Numbered from the stretch's first letter, positions 21,765 through 31,731 are shown. The stretch: DNA of 64,000 bases from Marinobacterium sediminicola (GCF_022343685.1 NZ_CP092123.1:620001-684000); one strand, 5' to 3'. Translations and numbers: made by a program. Notes: generated by a model from the sequence alone, not told the origin.

Positions 21765-22961
21765 TTACAATGATTCAATATAGCGGCGAATACGTTCAGC
21801 TGCCTCGACACACTCGGATACGGTTGCGACCAGCGCCATGCGTACAAAGCCTTCACCCGGCACTACGCCATCGACTTCACGGGACAAATAGCGGCCCGGC
21901 AGTACGGTCAGGTTCTGCTGGGCAAACAGGCCCTTGGCAAATTCATCATCGGCGATCGGTGTCGGTGCCCAGAGGTAGAAACTGGCATCGGACTGTTTCA
22001 CATCCATCACTGGTTGCAGGATACGCAGTACGGCTTCGAACTTGTGCCGGTACTGGCTGCGGTTTTCCAGCACGTGAGCTTCATCATTCCAGGCCGCGAT
22101 GGAGGCCAGCTGGTGCTGCACGGGCATGGAGCAGCCGTGGTAGGTACGGTACAGCAGGAAGGGTTCCAGCAGGCTGGCATCGCCGGCAATAAAGCCTGAG
22201 CGCATGCCCGGCAGGTTGGAGCGCTTGGACAGACTGTGGAATACGATGCAGCGTGCGAAGTCGTGACGGCCCAGCTCGGCACAGGCCTGCAGCAGACCTG
22301 CCGGTTTGTTGTTTTCGTCCGGGTACAGTTCGGAGTAGCACTCGTCGGAGCAGATGATGAAGTCATGCTCGTCCGCCAGTGCGATCAGCTTCTTCAGCGT
22401 GTCGATACTGTGTACGGCGCCGGTCGGGTTGCCGGGGGAGCACACGAACAACAGCTGACAGCGCTGCCAGATGTCGGCGGGTACCGCGTCGTAGTCCGGG
22501 ATGAAGCCGTTCTCGGCCAGGCAATTCAGGTAATGCGGCTCGGCACCGGCCAGGTAGGCAGCACCTTCGTAGATCTGGTAGAAGGGGTTGGGTGACACCA
22601 CCAGAGCGTCATCCTTACGTTCCACCGCCGCCTGGGTAAAGGCGAAGATCGCTTCACGCGTCCCGTTGACCGGCAGTGCGTTGCGCTCCGGGTCCATGCT
22701 GCCACTTTGCAGTTCGAAACGGCGTTCGCACCAGCCGGCGATCGCTTCGCGCAGCTCTGGCATTCCCTTGGTGGTCGGGTAGTTCGACAGGCAGTCCAGG
22801 TTGTTGGCCAGCACTTCCTGCACGAACGGCGGCGCCGGGTGCTTGGGTTCACCAATGCCGAGCGAAATGTGCTCGAGGCTGTCTGGTGGCTGGATACCGG
22901 CCTTGAGTACGGCCAGCTTTTCAAACGGGTAGGGCTGGAGTCTGTCGAGATCGTGGTTCAT
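21765..22961 (-). CDS. dapC: succinyldiaminopimelate transaminase DapC
   Basis: 398 residues, a class I/II aminotransferase. MNHDLDRLQPYPFEKLAVLK opens as in proteobacterial DapC. The PLP-binding Lys is in SLSKRSNLPGMRSGF, with further family motifs in NPFYQIYEGA and CSPGNPTGA. DapC converts N-succinyl-2-amino-6-ketopimelate plus glutamate to N-succinyl-LL-DAP. It heads the dapC-yffB-dapD-dapE run, so all three succinylase-branch enzymes are encoded here. AGGAAA precedes the ATG. A small hairpin (22978-22996) sits in its leader. Confidence 0.93.
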   Translation of the reverse strand: MNHDLDRLQPYPFEKLAVLKAGIQPPDSLEHISLGIGEPKHPAPPFVQEVLANNLDCLSNYPTTKGMPELREAIAGWCERRFELQSGSMDPERNALPVNGTREAIFAFTQAAVERKDDALVVSPNPFYQIYEGAAYLAGAEPHYLNCLAENGFIPDYDAVPADIWQRCQLLFVCSPGNPTGAVHSIDTLKKLIALADEHDFIICSDECYSELYPDENNKPAGLLQACAELGRHDFARCIVFHSLSKRSNLPGMRSGFIAGDASLLEPFLLYRTYHGCSMPVQHQLASIAAWNDEAHVLENRSQYRHKFEAVLRILQPVMDVKQSDASFYLWAPTPIADDEFAKGLFAQQNLTVLPGRYLSREVDGVVPGEGFVRMALVATVSECVEAAERIRRYIESL

Positions 22962-22977
22962 GCGTTTTTCCTGTCAG

Positions 22978-22996
22978 ACCCTGCAAACTGCAGGGT
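22978..22996 (-). other. hairpin in the dapC leader
   Basis: ACCCTGCA-AAC-TGCAGGGT forms an eight-pair stem with a three-base loop between fumC and dapC. On the minus strand (the direction of both genes) no T-tract follows, so it is not a clear terminator; it would sit 17 bases before the dapC start. Confidence 0.4.
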
Positions 22997-23036
22997 TTTC
23001 GGCCACATTCAGGGGCGAAAGTATAGCGGATGGCGC

Positions 23037-24413
23037 CTATTCGGCGCCAGTAAGGTGGTGAGGATCAAGCAGGCTCTCGACCTCGTCGCGCTCAAGATCG
23101 GTTTGCTCCACCACCACATCGACGATCGGTCGGCATTCGGCATAGGCCTGTTTCGCCAGCGTAGCGGCCTGCTCATAACCGAGTATCGGATTCAATGCGG
23201 TAACCAGCACCGGGTTGCGAGACAGAGTCGCCTCGATATGGGCACGGTTAACGGTGAAACCGCTGATCGCCTTGTCGGCCAGTGTGATGGCCGCATTGGC
23301 TACCAGCTGCTCGCTCTGGAGCAGGTTATAGCCGATCAGGGGCAGCATGGTGTTGAGCTGGAAATTGCCGTGCTGGGCGCAGATGGTGATGCTGGTATCG
23401 TTGCCGCAGACCTGGGCGGCGGCCATCATCACGGCTTCCGAGATCACCGGGTTGACCTTGCCGGGCATGATCGATGATCCCGGCTGCAGCGCCGGCAGGG
23501 CGATTTCGCCCAGTCCTGCCAGTGGACCGGAGTTCATCCAGCGCAGGTCGTTGGCAATCTTCATCAGCATGGTGGCGCAGGTTTTGAGCTGGCCTGACAG
23601 TTCGACCGCCGTATCCTGGGAGGCCTGGGCGCTGAAATGATTGGCGGCCGGCTGCAGGGTCAGGCCGGTGCGTACGCTCAGATGTCGGCAGAACAGACGG
23701 GAGAAGGTGCGAGGCGCGTTGACGCCGGTGCCGACGGCGGTACCACCCTGTGCCACCTGCACCAGTCGGGGCCTTATATTCTCCAGTCGGGTAATGCAGT
23801 CCTTAACCTGCTGCAGCCAGCCTGAAATCTCCTGATCCATGCGGATCGGCATGGCATCCATCAGGTGGGTGCGGCCGGTCTTGACGATATGCATCACCGC
23901 GGAGCGTTTGCGCATCAAGATGCCTGCCAGATGATGCAGCGCAGGCAGTACGCTGTTTTCAAGTTGCAGCAGGGCACTGACATGGATACAGGTTGGGATC
24001 ACATCGTTTGAGCTCTGGCTCATGTTGATATGGTCGTTCGGGTGCAGGTCGAGTCCGCTGTCTCGCTTGACCAGTGCGGCCAGTACCTCGTTCATGTTCA
24101 TGTTGCTGCTGGTGCCTGATCCGGTCTGAAAAACGTCAACAGGGAACTGATCCAGGTGTTTACCGGCGACGATCTGGTCGACGGCTGCGACGATCGCTTC
24201 GGCTTCCTCCTTTTCCAGCAAGCCCAATTCGGCGTTGGCGCGAGCGCAGGCACCCTTGATCTGGGCCAGCGTCTTGATGAAGTGAACCGGTAACGTCAGG
24301 TCGCTGATGTTGAAATTATCCACAGCGCGTTGGGTCTGGGCAGCGAAGAGCGCGTCTGCGGGGACCTCTACCGTGCCCAGGCTGTCGTGTTCCGTGCGGG
24401 TATTCCGGGTCAT
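23037..24413 (-). CDS. fumC: class II fumarate hydratase FumC
   Basis: 458 residues. Fumarase/aspartase superfamily motifs are present: QTGSGTSSNMNMNEV, KTGRTHLMDAMP, and the signature GSSIMPGKVNP whose flexible loop carries the catalytic Ser. FumC interconverts fumarate and malate in the TCA cycle, is iron-independent and oxygen-stable, and is often induced under iron limitation or oxidative stress. The gene starts two bases after the RND pump stop, so it may be transcribed with the pump operon, an odd pairing of central metabolism with efflux. The alternative aspartase is less likely because of the LDL..NDHINMSQSSND pattern. Confidence 0.93.
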   Translation of the reverse strand: MTRNTRTEHDSLGTVEVPADALFAAQTQRAVDNFNISDLTLPVHFIKTLAQIKGACARANAELGLLEKEEAEAIVAAVDQIVAGKHLDQFPVDVFQTGSGTSSNMNMNEVLAALVKRDSGLDLHPNDHINMSQSSNDVIPTCIHVSALLQLENSVLPALHHLAGILMRKRSAVMHIVKTGRTHLMDAMPIRMDQEISGWLQQVKDCITRLENIRPRLVQVAQGGTAVGTGVNAPRTFSRLFCRHLSVRTGLTLQPAANHFSAQASQDTAVELSGQLKTCATMLMKIANDLRWMNSGPLAGLGEIALPALQPGSSIMPGKVNPVISEAVMMAAAQVCGNDTSITICAQHGNFQLNTMLPLIGYNLLQSEQLVANAAITLADKAISGFTVNRAHIEATLSRNPVLVTALNPILGYEQAATLAKQAYAECRPIVDVVVEQTDLERDEVESLLDPHHLTGAE

Positions 24414-24415
24414 GG

Positions 24416-27400
24416 TTACTGCTCCTTTTCGGTTAACGGTCGGGCATCGGTCGTCTTGAAACGACGTGGCTTGTATTCTTCTACCAGGCTCAGCATGGCA
24501 GGCACTACCACCAGAATGAGAAGAGTGCCATAGGCCAGACCAAATACGATTGAAGTGGCCATAGGGATTAGAAAACGGGCCTGCAATGAAGTTTCAAAGA
24601 GTATCGGGGTCAGGCCACCAATGGTGGTGAGAGAGGTCAATAAAACGGCGCGCAGACGCTGGCAAGCGGCTTCGGATATCGCTTCCTGAACAGCCATGCC
24701 CTTCGCTTTAAGCTGCTTGTAAAAGGTGACCAGAACGATGGAGTCATTGATCACAATGCCGGACAGGCCAAAGAGACCAAAGAGTGACAGTACGGTCAGG
24801 TCCTGTCCGGTGAGCAGATGACCAAAGATGGCGCCGGTCAGACCCAAGGGAATGGCCATCATGACCACCAGCGGCCAACTCCAGGCGCCGAAGACCCAGG
24901 CGAGAATGATATAGATCAGAGCGAGGGCCAGAAGCAGTCCGGCTTTCATGTCAGCCAGCGTTTCGCGCTGGTCGCGATTCTTGCCTTCAAAGCTGGCATG
25001 AATGCCATAGCGGCTGGTCAGGGCCGGCAGGGACTCGTCCTGCAGCCGGGCAATGATCTCGTCAGCATTGGCCACCGCCTCGTCAAGATCAGCGGATACG
25101 TTCAGTGCCAACTGGCCATCAATCCGCTGCAGGCTGTCCAGTCCGGGTCTTGCGGTGAATTCGACTACATTGCTGATCGGGGTGATGCTGCCGTCGGGTA
25201 ATACCACCGGCAGTGAGCCGAGAGTACTCAGGCGGTCACGCTCAGCATCCGGCAGCATCACTCTGACCTCGATTTCATCTCGCCCTGCGTAGAACGACTG
25301 CACCAGCTGTCCGTCGAAGGCGGCACGTAACTGACGTCCCAGTGTTTCCAGAGTCAGTCCTGCCGACTCCGCACCGGGGGTCAGACGATAGATCAACTGG
25401 GAACTGCCCCAGGGCAGGTCGTCATCGATATTGGACAGACCCGCATAACGGTTCAGCGTGTTCTGCAAATCCACCGAGGCCTGTTTGAGCGTCTCAATAT
25501 CCGGGCCGGTCAGCTTGACCTCGATCGGCTTGCCCGGTGGGCCGGCCTGGGCAAGGTCGATGCTGAACTTCTCGACTCCGGCAGGCAGGCGAATACGCTC
25601 ACGCCAGGCCTGAATCAGGGGCTGGTTGCGCACATGTCGGTGGTCGGCAGGCACCAGCTCGACATAAAGCGAGCCATAGACTTCCCCATTGAAGGGCATG
25701 GCCGAGCTGCGAGGGAAGTTGGCCATGCCCGACTCCCTGAGAGCGATCTTCACCAGTCCACCGCCGAACGCACGGTCGGTTTCCCGCAAGGTCTGGTCAA
25801 GGTGGGCCAGAAAGCGCTCGACCGTGACGCCCTCGGTACCCGCGACGAACTTGACGTTGGCAGTCAGGGTGTCGGTTTCGACGCTGGGAAAGAACGTGAA
25901 CTGGAGACGACCGCCGGCAAGCAGGCCGATGCTGATAATCAGCATGGCCAGCGCACAGGCGATGGTGGTGCCACGGTGGTGCAGGGTCAAAGTAACAAAG
26001 GGGCGAAACCAGGCTTCACGGAAGTGATTGAAGCCCCGATCCAGACGTAACCGCAAGTTGGACGGGTGCAGGTCCTGGATGCTGCGCAAGCTGTGACTCA
26101 GGTGGCCGGGCAAAATGAACAGGCATTCGAGCAGCGACGCCAGAATGACGCAGATAACAACGATGGGGATGTCGACCAGAATGTTGCCGATGATGCCGCC
26201 CACCATCAGCAGAGGCAGGAAGGCCGCTATCGTGGTCAGCGAAGAGGCAATGACGGGAGCCGCCATCCGTTTGGCACCACCGATGGCGGCTTGAAGCCCG
26301 GGCTCGCCGCGTTGCACATGGGTGAGCGTGTCCTCACCGACAACGATGGCATCGTCCACGATGATCCCCAACGCCATGATGAATGCGAACAGGGACAGCA
26401 TGTTGATCGAGCCGCCGATAACCCAGAGCACCGCCAACGCAGTCATGAAGGAGATCGGAATGCCGACGCTGACCCAGAAGGCGACGCGGGCATTGAGGAA
26501 CAGAAACAGAATCAGAACCACCAGAATCAGACCGCTGACACCGTTCTTGATCAGCAGCTGGATACGGTCATTGATCAGCTGCCAGCTTTCGTTAAAGGCC
26601 ACCAACTGAGTGCCTGCAGGCAGTTCAGGACGCACTTCGGTGAGCCAGGTATTGAGGATTTCGGCCGCCTCAAGGGTATCGTCAGCATCGGTCCGTTTGA
26701 GCTGCAGCAGGACGGCAGGCTGGTCCTGCCATGAGAGCAGCACCTGAGCGTCACGTGGTCGTTGCTCCACCTCGGCAATGTCACCCACCCTTATCAGCCG
26801 ACCCTGCTCATCCGTCATCAGAGGCAGTTGACGAAAGCCCTCGGCATCACGTTGCTGTCCCAGGCTGCGAATCTGGCGAGCACCTTCACTTTGGGCCGCC
26901 GTGCCGGCTGGCAGGTCCAGGCTCTGTTGACGGATTTTGCCAACGATATCATTCAGGGTAAGACCCAGCTGCTGCAGTTTGTCCGGGGGCACCTGGATGG
27001 CAATCTCTTCGTCCGGCAGGCCGATAAAATCGATCTTGCGTACACCGCGCTCCAGAAGTTGCTGTTCCAGCCGGTAGGCGAGTGGTCGAAGCTCTTCCAG
27101 TGAGGCTCGGTCAGACGTCAAAATGACATCGGAAATGCCTTCGTAGTTGATGACCTTCTGAACCAGCGGCTCCTCGCTGTCGCTGGGCAGGTCAGCACGG
27201 ATGGCATCAATCTTCTGGCGCACTTCGGTGAGGGCATAATCCACATCAGTGCCCTCTTCCAGTTCGACACGAAAGGACGCGACCCCCTGATTGGCGGTGG
27301 CAAAGAGGCTGTCGATACCGTTGACCGAACGCAGCTCCTGCTCCACGGGCAGCAGGATGGAGCGTTCAATGTCTTCAGCAGTGGCACCGCTCCAGATCAC

Positions 27401-27547
27401 CTGCACGGTGATCATATCGAGATCAAAAGTGGGGAAGAACTGGGTGTTGAGATTGCGCAAACCGAAGAGCCCCGCCAGCAGCAACAGCAGCATGAGCAGG
27501 TTGGCGGCAACGCGGTGACCGGCAAAAAGTGCGATGGCTCCGTGCAT
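24416..27547 (-). CDS. RND-family efflux permease (system 1)
   Basis: 1043 residues, the standard RND length, with twelve membrane helices and two large periplasmic loops. TM1 opens AGHRVAANLLMLLLLLAGL. The proton-relay Asp pair is in ALGIIVDDAIVVGE (TM4), and the second half repeats the fold (FGLFGLSGIVINDSIVLVTF). Such permeases export drugs, dyes, fatty acids or other hydrophobic compounds in exchange for protons. The adaptor gene lies immediately upstream (3 bases between frames); no outer-membrane gene is adjacent, so it probably uses a TolC-type channel encoded elsewhere. Substrate not predictable. It is only distantly similar to the second RND permease in the window (38664-41822). Confidence 0.93.
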   Translation of the reverse strand: MHGAIALFAGHRVAANLLMLLLLLAGLFGLRNLNTQFFPTFDLDMITVQVIWSGATAEDIERSILLPVEQELRSVNGIDSLFATANQGVASFRVELEEGTDVDYALTEVRQKIDAIRADLPSDSEEPLVQKVINYEGISDVILTSDRASLEELRPLAYRLEQQLLERGVRKIDFIGLPDEEIAIQVPPDKLQQLGLTLNDIVGKIRQQSLDLPAGTAAQSEGARQIRSLGQQRDAEGFRQLPLMTDEQGRLIRVGDIAEVEQRPRDAQVLLSWQDQPAVLLQLKRTDADDTLEAAEILNTWLTEVRPELPAGTQLVAFNESWQLINDRIQLLIKNGVSGLILVVLILFLFLNARVAFWVSVGIPISFMTALAVLWVIGGSINMLSLFAFIMALGIIVDDAIVVGEDTLTHVQRGEPGLQAAIGGAKRMAAPVIASSLTTIAAFLPLLMVGGIIGNILVDIPIVVICVILASLLECLFILPGHLSHSLRSIQDLHPSNLRLRLDRGFNHFREAWFRPFVTLTLHHRGTTIACALAMLIISIGLLAGGRLQFTFFPSVETDTLTANVKFVAGTEGVTVERFLAHLDQTLRETDRAFGGGLVKIALRESGMANFPRSSAMPFNGEVYGSLYVELVPADHRHVRNQPLIQAWRERIRLPAGVEKFSIDLAQAGPPGKPIEVKLTGPDIETLKQASVDLQNTLNRYAGLSNIDDDLPWGSSQLIYRLTPGAESAGLTLETLGRQLRAAFDGQLVQSFYAGRDEIEVRVMLPDAERDRLSTLGSLPVVLPDGSITPISNVVEFTARPGLDSLQRIDGQLALNVSADLDEAVANADEIIARLQDESLPALTSRYGIHASFEGKNRDQRETLADMKAGLLLALALIYIILAWVFGAWSWPLVVMMAIPLGLTGAIFGHLLTGQDLTVLSLFGLFGLSGIVINDSIVLVTFYKQLKAKGMAVQEAISEAACQRLRAVLLTSLTTIGGLTPILFETSLQARFLIPMATSIVFGLAYGTLLILVVVPAMLSLVEEYKPRRFKTTDARPLTEKEQ

Positions 27548-27550
27548 GGC

Positions 27551-28822
27551 TTACTCCACGACTTTTACCGGCAGACCGCCGATCGCATTGGGCAGTTGGG
27601 TCGTGATCACGCGATCACCCGGCTTCAGTTCAGCACTGCTGACCAGCAGTTGTTCCGGCTGTCCACCCGGGTGATGCTGGCCGACCAGGTGCACCTCAAT
27701 GCCCTGCAGGCGATCGTCGTCAACGATTCGGTAAATGCGGTTGCTGCCATAGAGTGCCGAAGGGGGCAGAGCATAGAGGCCGGACTGCTCGGGCAGCTTC
27801 AGGGTCAGACTCAATGTCTGTCCGGGAACGGCCTGAACGTTGGTGTCCATCAGTGTAAACAGCGCATCGACCCCTGCTTGGCCTGCATTGACTCGAGCGG
27901 CCAGACGGGCGAGTGAAAGCCTCACCGAAGTGCCTTGCATCATGGCATGTGCAGACAGCTTTTCGGCCTCGCCTGCCTGGCTGTCCAGTCCCTGGCGCAG
28001 GATGGGAAGCAAGTGCTCGGGTACCTGGGCGCGCAGTTGCAGTCGATCCAGATCGTAGAGCGTCAGCAGCCTATCGCCGGTACGGGTGCGGTTGCCGATG
28101 GCGGTGTCGATACTGACGATACGAGCATTAAAGGGGGCCTGAATACGGGTGCGGGACAGGTCCAGCTGCGCACTGTCAACAAGGGCCTGAGCACGATCCC
28201 GCTCGGCGTGGAGCTGTGCCAGCCGATTGGGGTGGTCGGCAATTGCCTGCTGGCGCGCCCGGATGGCCAGGGCCTGCTGTCGGGTTGTAAGGCGTGTGTT
28301 GTCGAGCTGCTCCTGACTGAGCAGGGTACGCTGGTGCAGGCGTTCGGCACGGCTGACACGCTCTTCGTTCAGCGCCTGCACTTCCTGCTCCAGTTTGAGT
28401 GAACGCAGGTCGTTGCGATGGCGGTTATGTTCGGCGGCAATGCGCGCTTCCACTGCGGCCAGCTCTGACTGACGCTGGCGCAACTGTAGCTCGACTTCAC
28501 GTGCATCCAGCTCAAGCAGGAGGCTGTGTTGTTGCACGCGATCGCCTTCGCGTACCTCAATCCGCTGGACATCGGCGTTCAATGCGCTGCTCAATCGGGT
28601 CAGCTGAGGCGCCTCAAACTGACCGTAGAGTTTCAGTTCGGGTCGGGCGCTGATCGGAGTCAGCTCAATGCTGTTGACATTCCAGCGCTTGACGCCGGCC
28701 TCCTGGGCCTGAGGCTGCTCCCGGGTTTTGATCAGTACGAAGGTGATGAGTGCTGCCGCCAGGAGAATGGCCAGGGGCAGCCATCGGCTGGGCAGTGACA
28801 GAAGACGGGAGGTATCACGCAT
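27551..28822 (-). CDS. RND efflux membrane-fusion (adaptor) protein (system 1)
   Basis: The start is taken as the ATG at 28822 (MRDTSRLLSLPSRWLPL), preceded by AAGGA; an upstream in-frame start at 28894 is less supported. About 423 residues: an N-terminal membrane anchor (LAILLAAALITFVLI), a barrel-sandwich/lipoyl half (VQRIEVREGDRVQQHSLLLELD), a long Gln/Arg-rich coiled-coil hairpin (about 100-215), the second lipoyl half (RIQAPFNARIVSIDTAIGNRTRTGDRLL), then beta-barrel and membrane-proximal domains. It would link the RND permease to an outer-membrane channel. It is the first gene of the leftward operon and divergent from the kinase gene at 29057. Confidence 0.9.
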   Translation of the reverse strand: MRDTSRLLSLPSRWLPLAILLAAALITFVLIKTREQPQAQEAGVKRWNVNSIELTPISARPELKLYGQFEAPQLTRLSSALNADVQRIEVREGDRVQQHSLLLELDAREVELQLRQRQSELAAVEARIAAEHNRHRNDLRSLKLEQEVQALNEERVSRAERLHQRTLLSQEQLDNTRLTTRQQALAIRARQQAIADHPNRLAQLHAERDRAQALVDSAQLDLSRTRIQAPFNARIVSIDTAIGNRTRTGDRLLTLYDLDRLQLRAQVPEHLLPILRQGLDSQAGEAEKLSAHAMMQGTSVRLSLARLAARVNAGQAGVDALFTLMDTNVQAVPGQTLSLTLKLPEQSGLYALPPSALYGSNRIYRIVDDDRLQGIEVHLVGQHHPGGQPEQLLVSSAELKPGDRVITTQLPNAIGGLPVKVVE

Positions 28823-29056
28823 TGATGGTCCTTGATCAACGGAGTGAAAGTCGGAGACTGCAGCAATACGACCGGTGGAAAACGTCTTCGCCACATGCCC
28901 GGGATGGCTTCATACTATGAGAAAAGCCTAATAGTATCCACAGCTCGGATGTCGTCAGAAAATGACAGGTGTTGGCGCTTATCCCCCCACAGGGGAACTG
29001 GTATAAACTGGGTGCTTTAGTCTCAGCCTTTTTGTCATCGCAATGCAGGATACGCC

Positions 29057-30058
29057 ATGAGCATTTTGACCCGTTGGCCACGCAACCAGCTCTGTCTGTC
29101 TGCAGCAGAGCGAAAGCACGCTGTTCAGGCGGTCGAGCAGGCATTTGCCGCTACCCTCGAATCCTTGAAGGTGGATATTGGCCTCAAGGAAATGTTCGAG
29201 GAAATCTACGTGCCACTGGCGGCCTGGATTCTGGCGCGTAAGCGGCAACATCAGGGGCCGCTGGTGTTGGGCATCAACGGGGCGCAAGGTGCGGGCAAGT
29301 CCACCCTGTTCAACCTGCTTGAAGTGATTCTCGGAGAAGGTTTTGGCTTGCGTGTAGTCGGCTTTTCCATCGACGACCTCTACAAGACGCGTGCTGACCG
29401 AGAGGCCATGGCGGAAGCGATCCATCCCTTGTTTGTCACCCGTGGCGTCCCGGGTACGCACGATGTGGATCTGGGTATCGAAATCATCGACAGCCTGTGT
29501 ACCGATGATCCCGAGCAGGTGACCAAGATTCCAGTGTTCGACAAATCGATCGATGATCGCTGTCCCGACTTTGTCTGGCAGGAATGGGTTGGCGGAGCTG
29601 ACCTGATTGTGTTTGAAGGCTGGTGTGTCGGCGCTCAGCCGCAACCGGATGTCTCGCTGGTCGAACCGGTCAATCAACTGGAACGTGATGAGGACCCTGA
29701 CGGGGTCTGGCGCCGGTATGTCAATGAACAGCTCAAGGGACCTTACCGTGAGCTCTTTTCCCGTCTGGACATGCTTCTCATGCTCTGTGTCCCCAGCATG
29801 GATGCGGTCTACGAGTGGCGATCTTTACAGGAAAAGAAACTGGCCGAGCGGGTGCAGTATATCTATGACACTCAGCAGCCGACCGATCACCTGCGCATCA
29901 TGAATGAGAACGAGATCGAACGCTTCATCCAGCACTATGAAAGGCTGACTCGAGCGATGCTGGAGCAGATGCCTGATCAGGCCGATGTCACGCTGTTTCT
30001 CAACGAGAACCACAAGATCGCCGATATCCGGGTATTCAACCCGTTACGGGACTGTTGA
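29057..30058 (+). CDS. P-loop kinase, D-glycerate 3-kinase-like
   Basis: 333 residues. The Walker A motif GAQGAGKST is at about 75-83, with a Walker B-like DLIVFEGWCVG and a lid region near VNEQLKGPYRELF. The set ING-AQGAGKST, SIDDLYKT, RGVPGTHD and FEGWCVG is characteristic of the plant-type D-glycerate 3-kinase (GLYK) group, which also includes E. coli YggC and yeast Tda10. GLYK phosphorylates D-glycerate to 3-phosphoglycerate; for the bacterial members this is not always shown, so uridine-kinase-like is the safe description. It is divergent from the RND operon and convergent with the lipoprotein gene at 30095. Confidence 0.85.
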   Translation: MSILTRWPRNQLCLSAAERKHAVQAVEQAFAATLESLKVDIGLKEMFEEIYVPLAAWILARKRQHQGPLVLGINGAQGAGKSTLFNLLEVILGEGFGLRVVGFSIDDLYKTRADREAMAEAIHPLFVTRGVPGTHDVDLGIEIIDSLCTDDPEQVTKIPVFDKSIDDRCPDFVWQEWVGGADLIVFEGWCVGAQPQPDVSLVEPVNQLERDEDPDGVWRRYVNEQLKGPYRELFSRLDMLLMLCVPSMDAVYEWRSLQEKKLAERVQYIYDTQQPTDHLRIMNENEIERFIQHYERLTRAMLEQMPDQADVTLFLNENHKIADIRVFNPLRDC

Positions 30059-30094
30059 ATCCGAACGCCGCGTCGCGATGTCATCATATACCGC

Positions 30095-30787
30095 TTAGAT
30101 CGGCAGCAGCGTCGTTGAGGCGATGCCGTGTACCACTGAGTTGATGGCACGGTTGGTCGAATCAGATACGATGCGTGCCATCATGTCCTGATGAGCAATC
30201 AACTTGCCGAACAGGCGCTCGAAACTAAGGTTGGCCGGGTCATTGGCGAGCAGGAAAGGGGCTCCGTTCGGCTGACGGTAGGTATTCAGTCGCCAGGCAA
30301 CGGCTTCGAGGTTGCGCGCCGAGTTGTAGAGCTTTTGCTGGTCCATCTCATTGAGTAGATAGAACTCGTCCCGGTAGTTGTATGAGGCGTGCAACATGCC
30401 GGTGATACCGACCATCAAGGCAAACACCCGATCGCCAGTGAATGCCGGATCAAATGCCAGCGGCACGGCTTTTTCCGCATAAAGGTTGTTCAGTTCAGGG
30501 TGGGTGATCAGTCGGGGGGAGCCCAGCAGGAGCTCGAGCCGACGTTCGATGGTCATGCCCGGAATCTTGGCCAGTTCGCGCGGGTTGCGCTTGTACAGCT
30601 TGATGGTCAACTCTCGGGCCAGGCGATTAACGGCCTCGACATGCAGGTCGGCGACCATATCGATTTCCGATTTGGCCAGGTTCTTGATCTGGAAGGGACG
30701 GGGCTGGCCGTTGCTGACGCAGCCGCCGAGCAGCAGTGTCGCACACACCAGCACAGCAAGGGAGTGGCAGAATCGGGCGCGGGCCAT
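30095..30787 (-). CDS. conserved lipoprotein of unknown function
   Basis: The ATG at 30787 (MARARFCHSLAVLV) is chosen because GGAGCC lies eight bases upstream; the ATG five codons earlier is possible. The roughly 230-residue product has a lipoprotein signal with lipobox LLLGGC. The mature protein is helical, with KSEIDMVADLHVEAVNRLARELTIKLYKRNPRELAKIPG then a conserved-looking GITGMLHASYNYRDEFY and DQQKLYNSARNLEAVAWRL. No enzyme motif is evident. I recognise the look of a proteobacterial conserved lipoprotein but cannot name it. It is monocistronic, and the pdxH gene diverges from it. Confidence 0.8.
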   Translation of the reverse strand: MARARFCHSLAVLVCATLLLGGCVSNGQPRPFQIKNLAKSEIDMVADLHVEAVNRLARELTIKLYKRNPRELAKIPGMTIERRLELLLGSPRLITHPELNNLYAEKAVPLAFDPAFTGDRVFALMVGITGMLHASYNYRDEFYLLNEMDQQKLYNSARNLEAVAWRLNTYRQPNGAPFLLANDPANLSFERLFGKLIAHQDMMARIVSDSTNRAINSVVHGIASTTLLPI

Positions 30788-30906
30788 GTGATTGGGCTCC
30801 ATTCATCAATCGTTGAGTCACTAATGCTCCATGCATGATCCGTGGCAGTATAACCCTCTGGCGATGCTTTATAGTAATGGCCTGTGTCAATCCGATGGAG
30901 AGAGCT

Positions 30907-31554
30907 ATGACCGATACCCCTGAAATCAGTGCCTTGCGCCGTGAATATGTAGCCGCGGGCTTGCATCGGCACGACATGCTAGCCGATCCCCTGGACCAGT
31001 TCCGTGGCTGGATGCACTCAGCACTGGAAGCTCACCCCGATGACGCCACCTCAATGACACTGGCGACGGCTGACGCGGATGGCTGGCCCTCCGCCAGAAT
31101 AGTCCTGCTTAAGCGCTTCGACAGTGAAGGCTTCTGCTGGTTTACGGATTTCCGCAGTGAAAAAGGCGTTCAACTGGAGCAAAACCCCAAAGCAGAACTG
31201 ATGTTCTACTGGCGTGGATTGGAGCGGCAGGTGCGCGTCCGTGGTCGTGTGGAGCGGCTGCCCTATAACGATGGTGAAACCTATTTCCACCAGCGCCCAC
31301 GTGGCAGTCAGCTCAGTGCTGCAGCTTCGACCCAGAGCCATGCTGTCGATCATCGCGCCACGCTGGAGCAGCGGGTCAGCGAACTTGATCAGGCATATGC
31401 CGGAGAGGTGATTCCCTGCCCTGAAACCTGGGGCGGCTATTGCCTGATTCCACATCAGTATGAGTTCTGGCAGGGGCGCGAAAACCGATTGCATGACCGT
31501 TTTCGCTACACACTGGTAGACGGTATCTGGCAACTGGAACGGCTGCAGCCCTGA
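30907..31554 (+). CDS. pdxH: pyridoxamine 5'-phosphate oxidase PdxH
   Basis: The ATG at 30907 has GGAGAGAG just upstream and gives 215 residues, the usual length; the open frame back to 30835 is not supported. The split-barrel FMN enzyme is clear: RREYVAAGLHRHDMLADPLDQF at the N-terminus, ARIVLLKRFDSEGFCWFTDFRSEKG, YWRGLERQVRVRGRVERL and the C-terminal signature PETWGGYCLIPHQYEFWQGRENRLHDR. PdxH oxidises pyridoxine or pyridoxamine 5'-phosphate to PLP with O2 in the cytoplasm. It stands alone, divergent from a lipoprotein gene. Confidence 0.97.
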   Translation: MTDTPEISALRREYVAAGLHRHDMLADPLDQFRGWMHSALEAHPDDATSMTLATADADGWPSARIVLLKRFDSEGFCWFTDFRSEKGVQLEQNPKAELMFYWRGLERQVRVRGRVERLPYNDGETYFHQRPRGSQLSAAASTQSHAVDHRATLEQRVSELDQAYAGEVIPCPETWGGYCLIPHQYEFWQGRENRLHDRFRYTLVDGIWQLERLQP

Positions 31555-31731
31555 CCCCGCACTTTGGGGCCTCATCCTGTACCTCTGATGTTGGCCCTGC
31601 CTTCTCAACGCCTGCCGATCACGAAGAGTGACCGCGGGCGTCATAACACACTCCTCAGGAACTGACCGAAACGCCCTCCGTGCGCCTGCCCGCGCTCCTC
31701 ACGGCTGTCTTTGACGGGTTTCCGACCAGGG

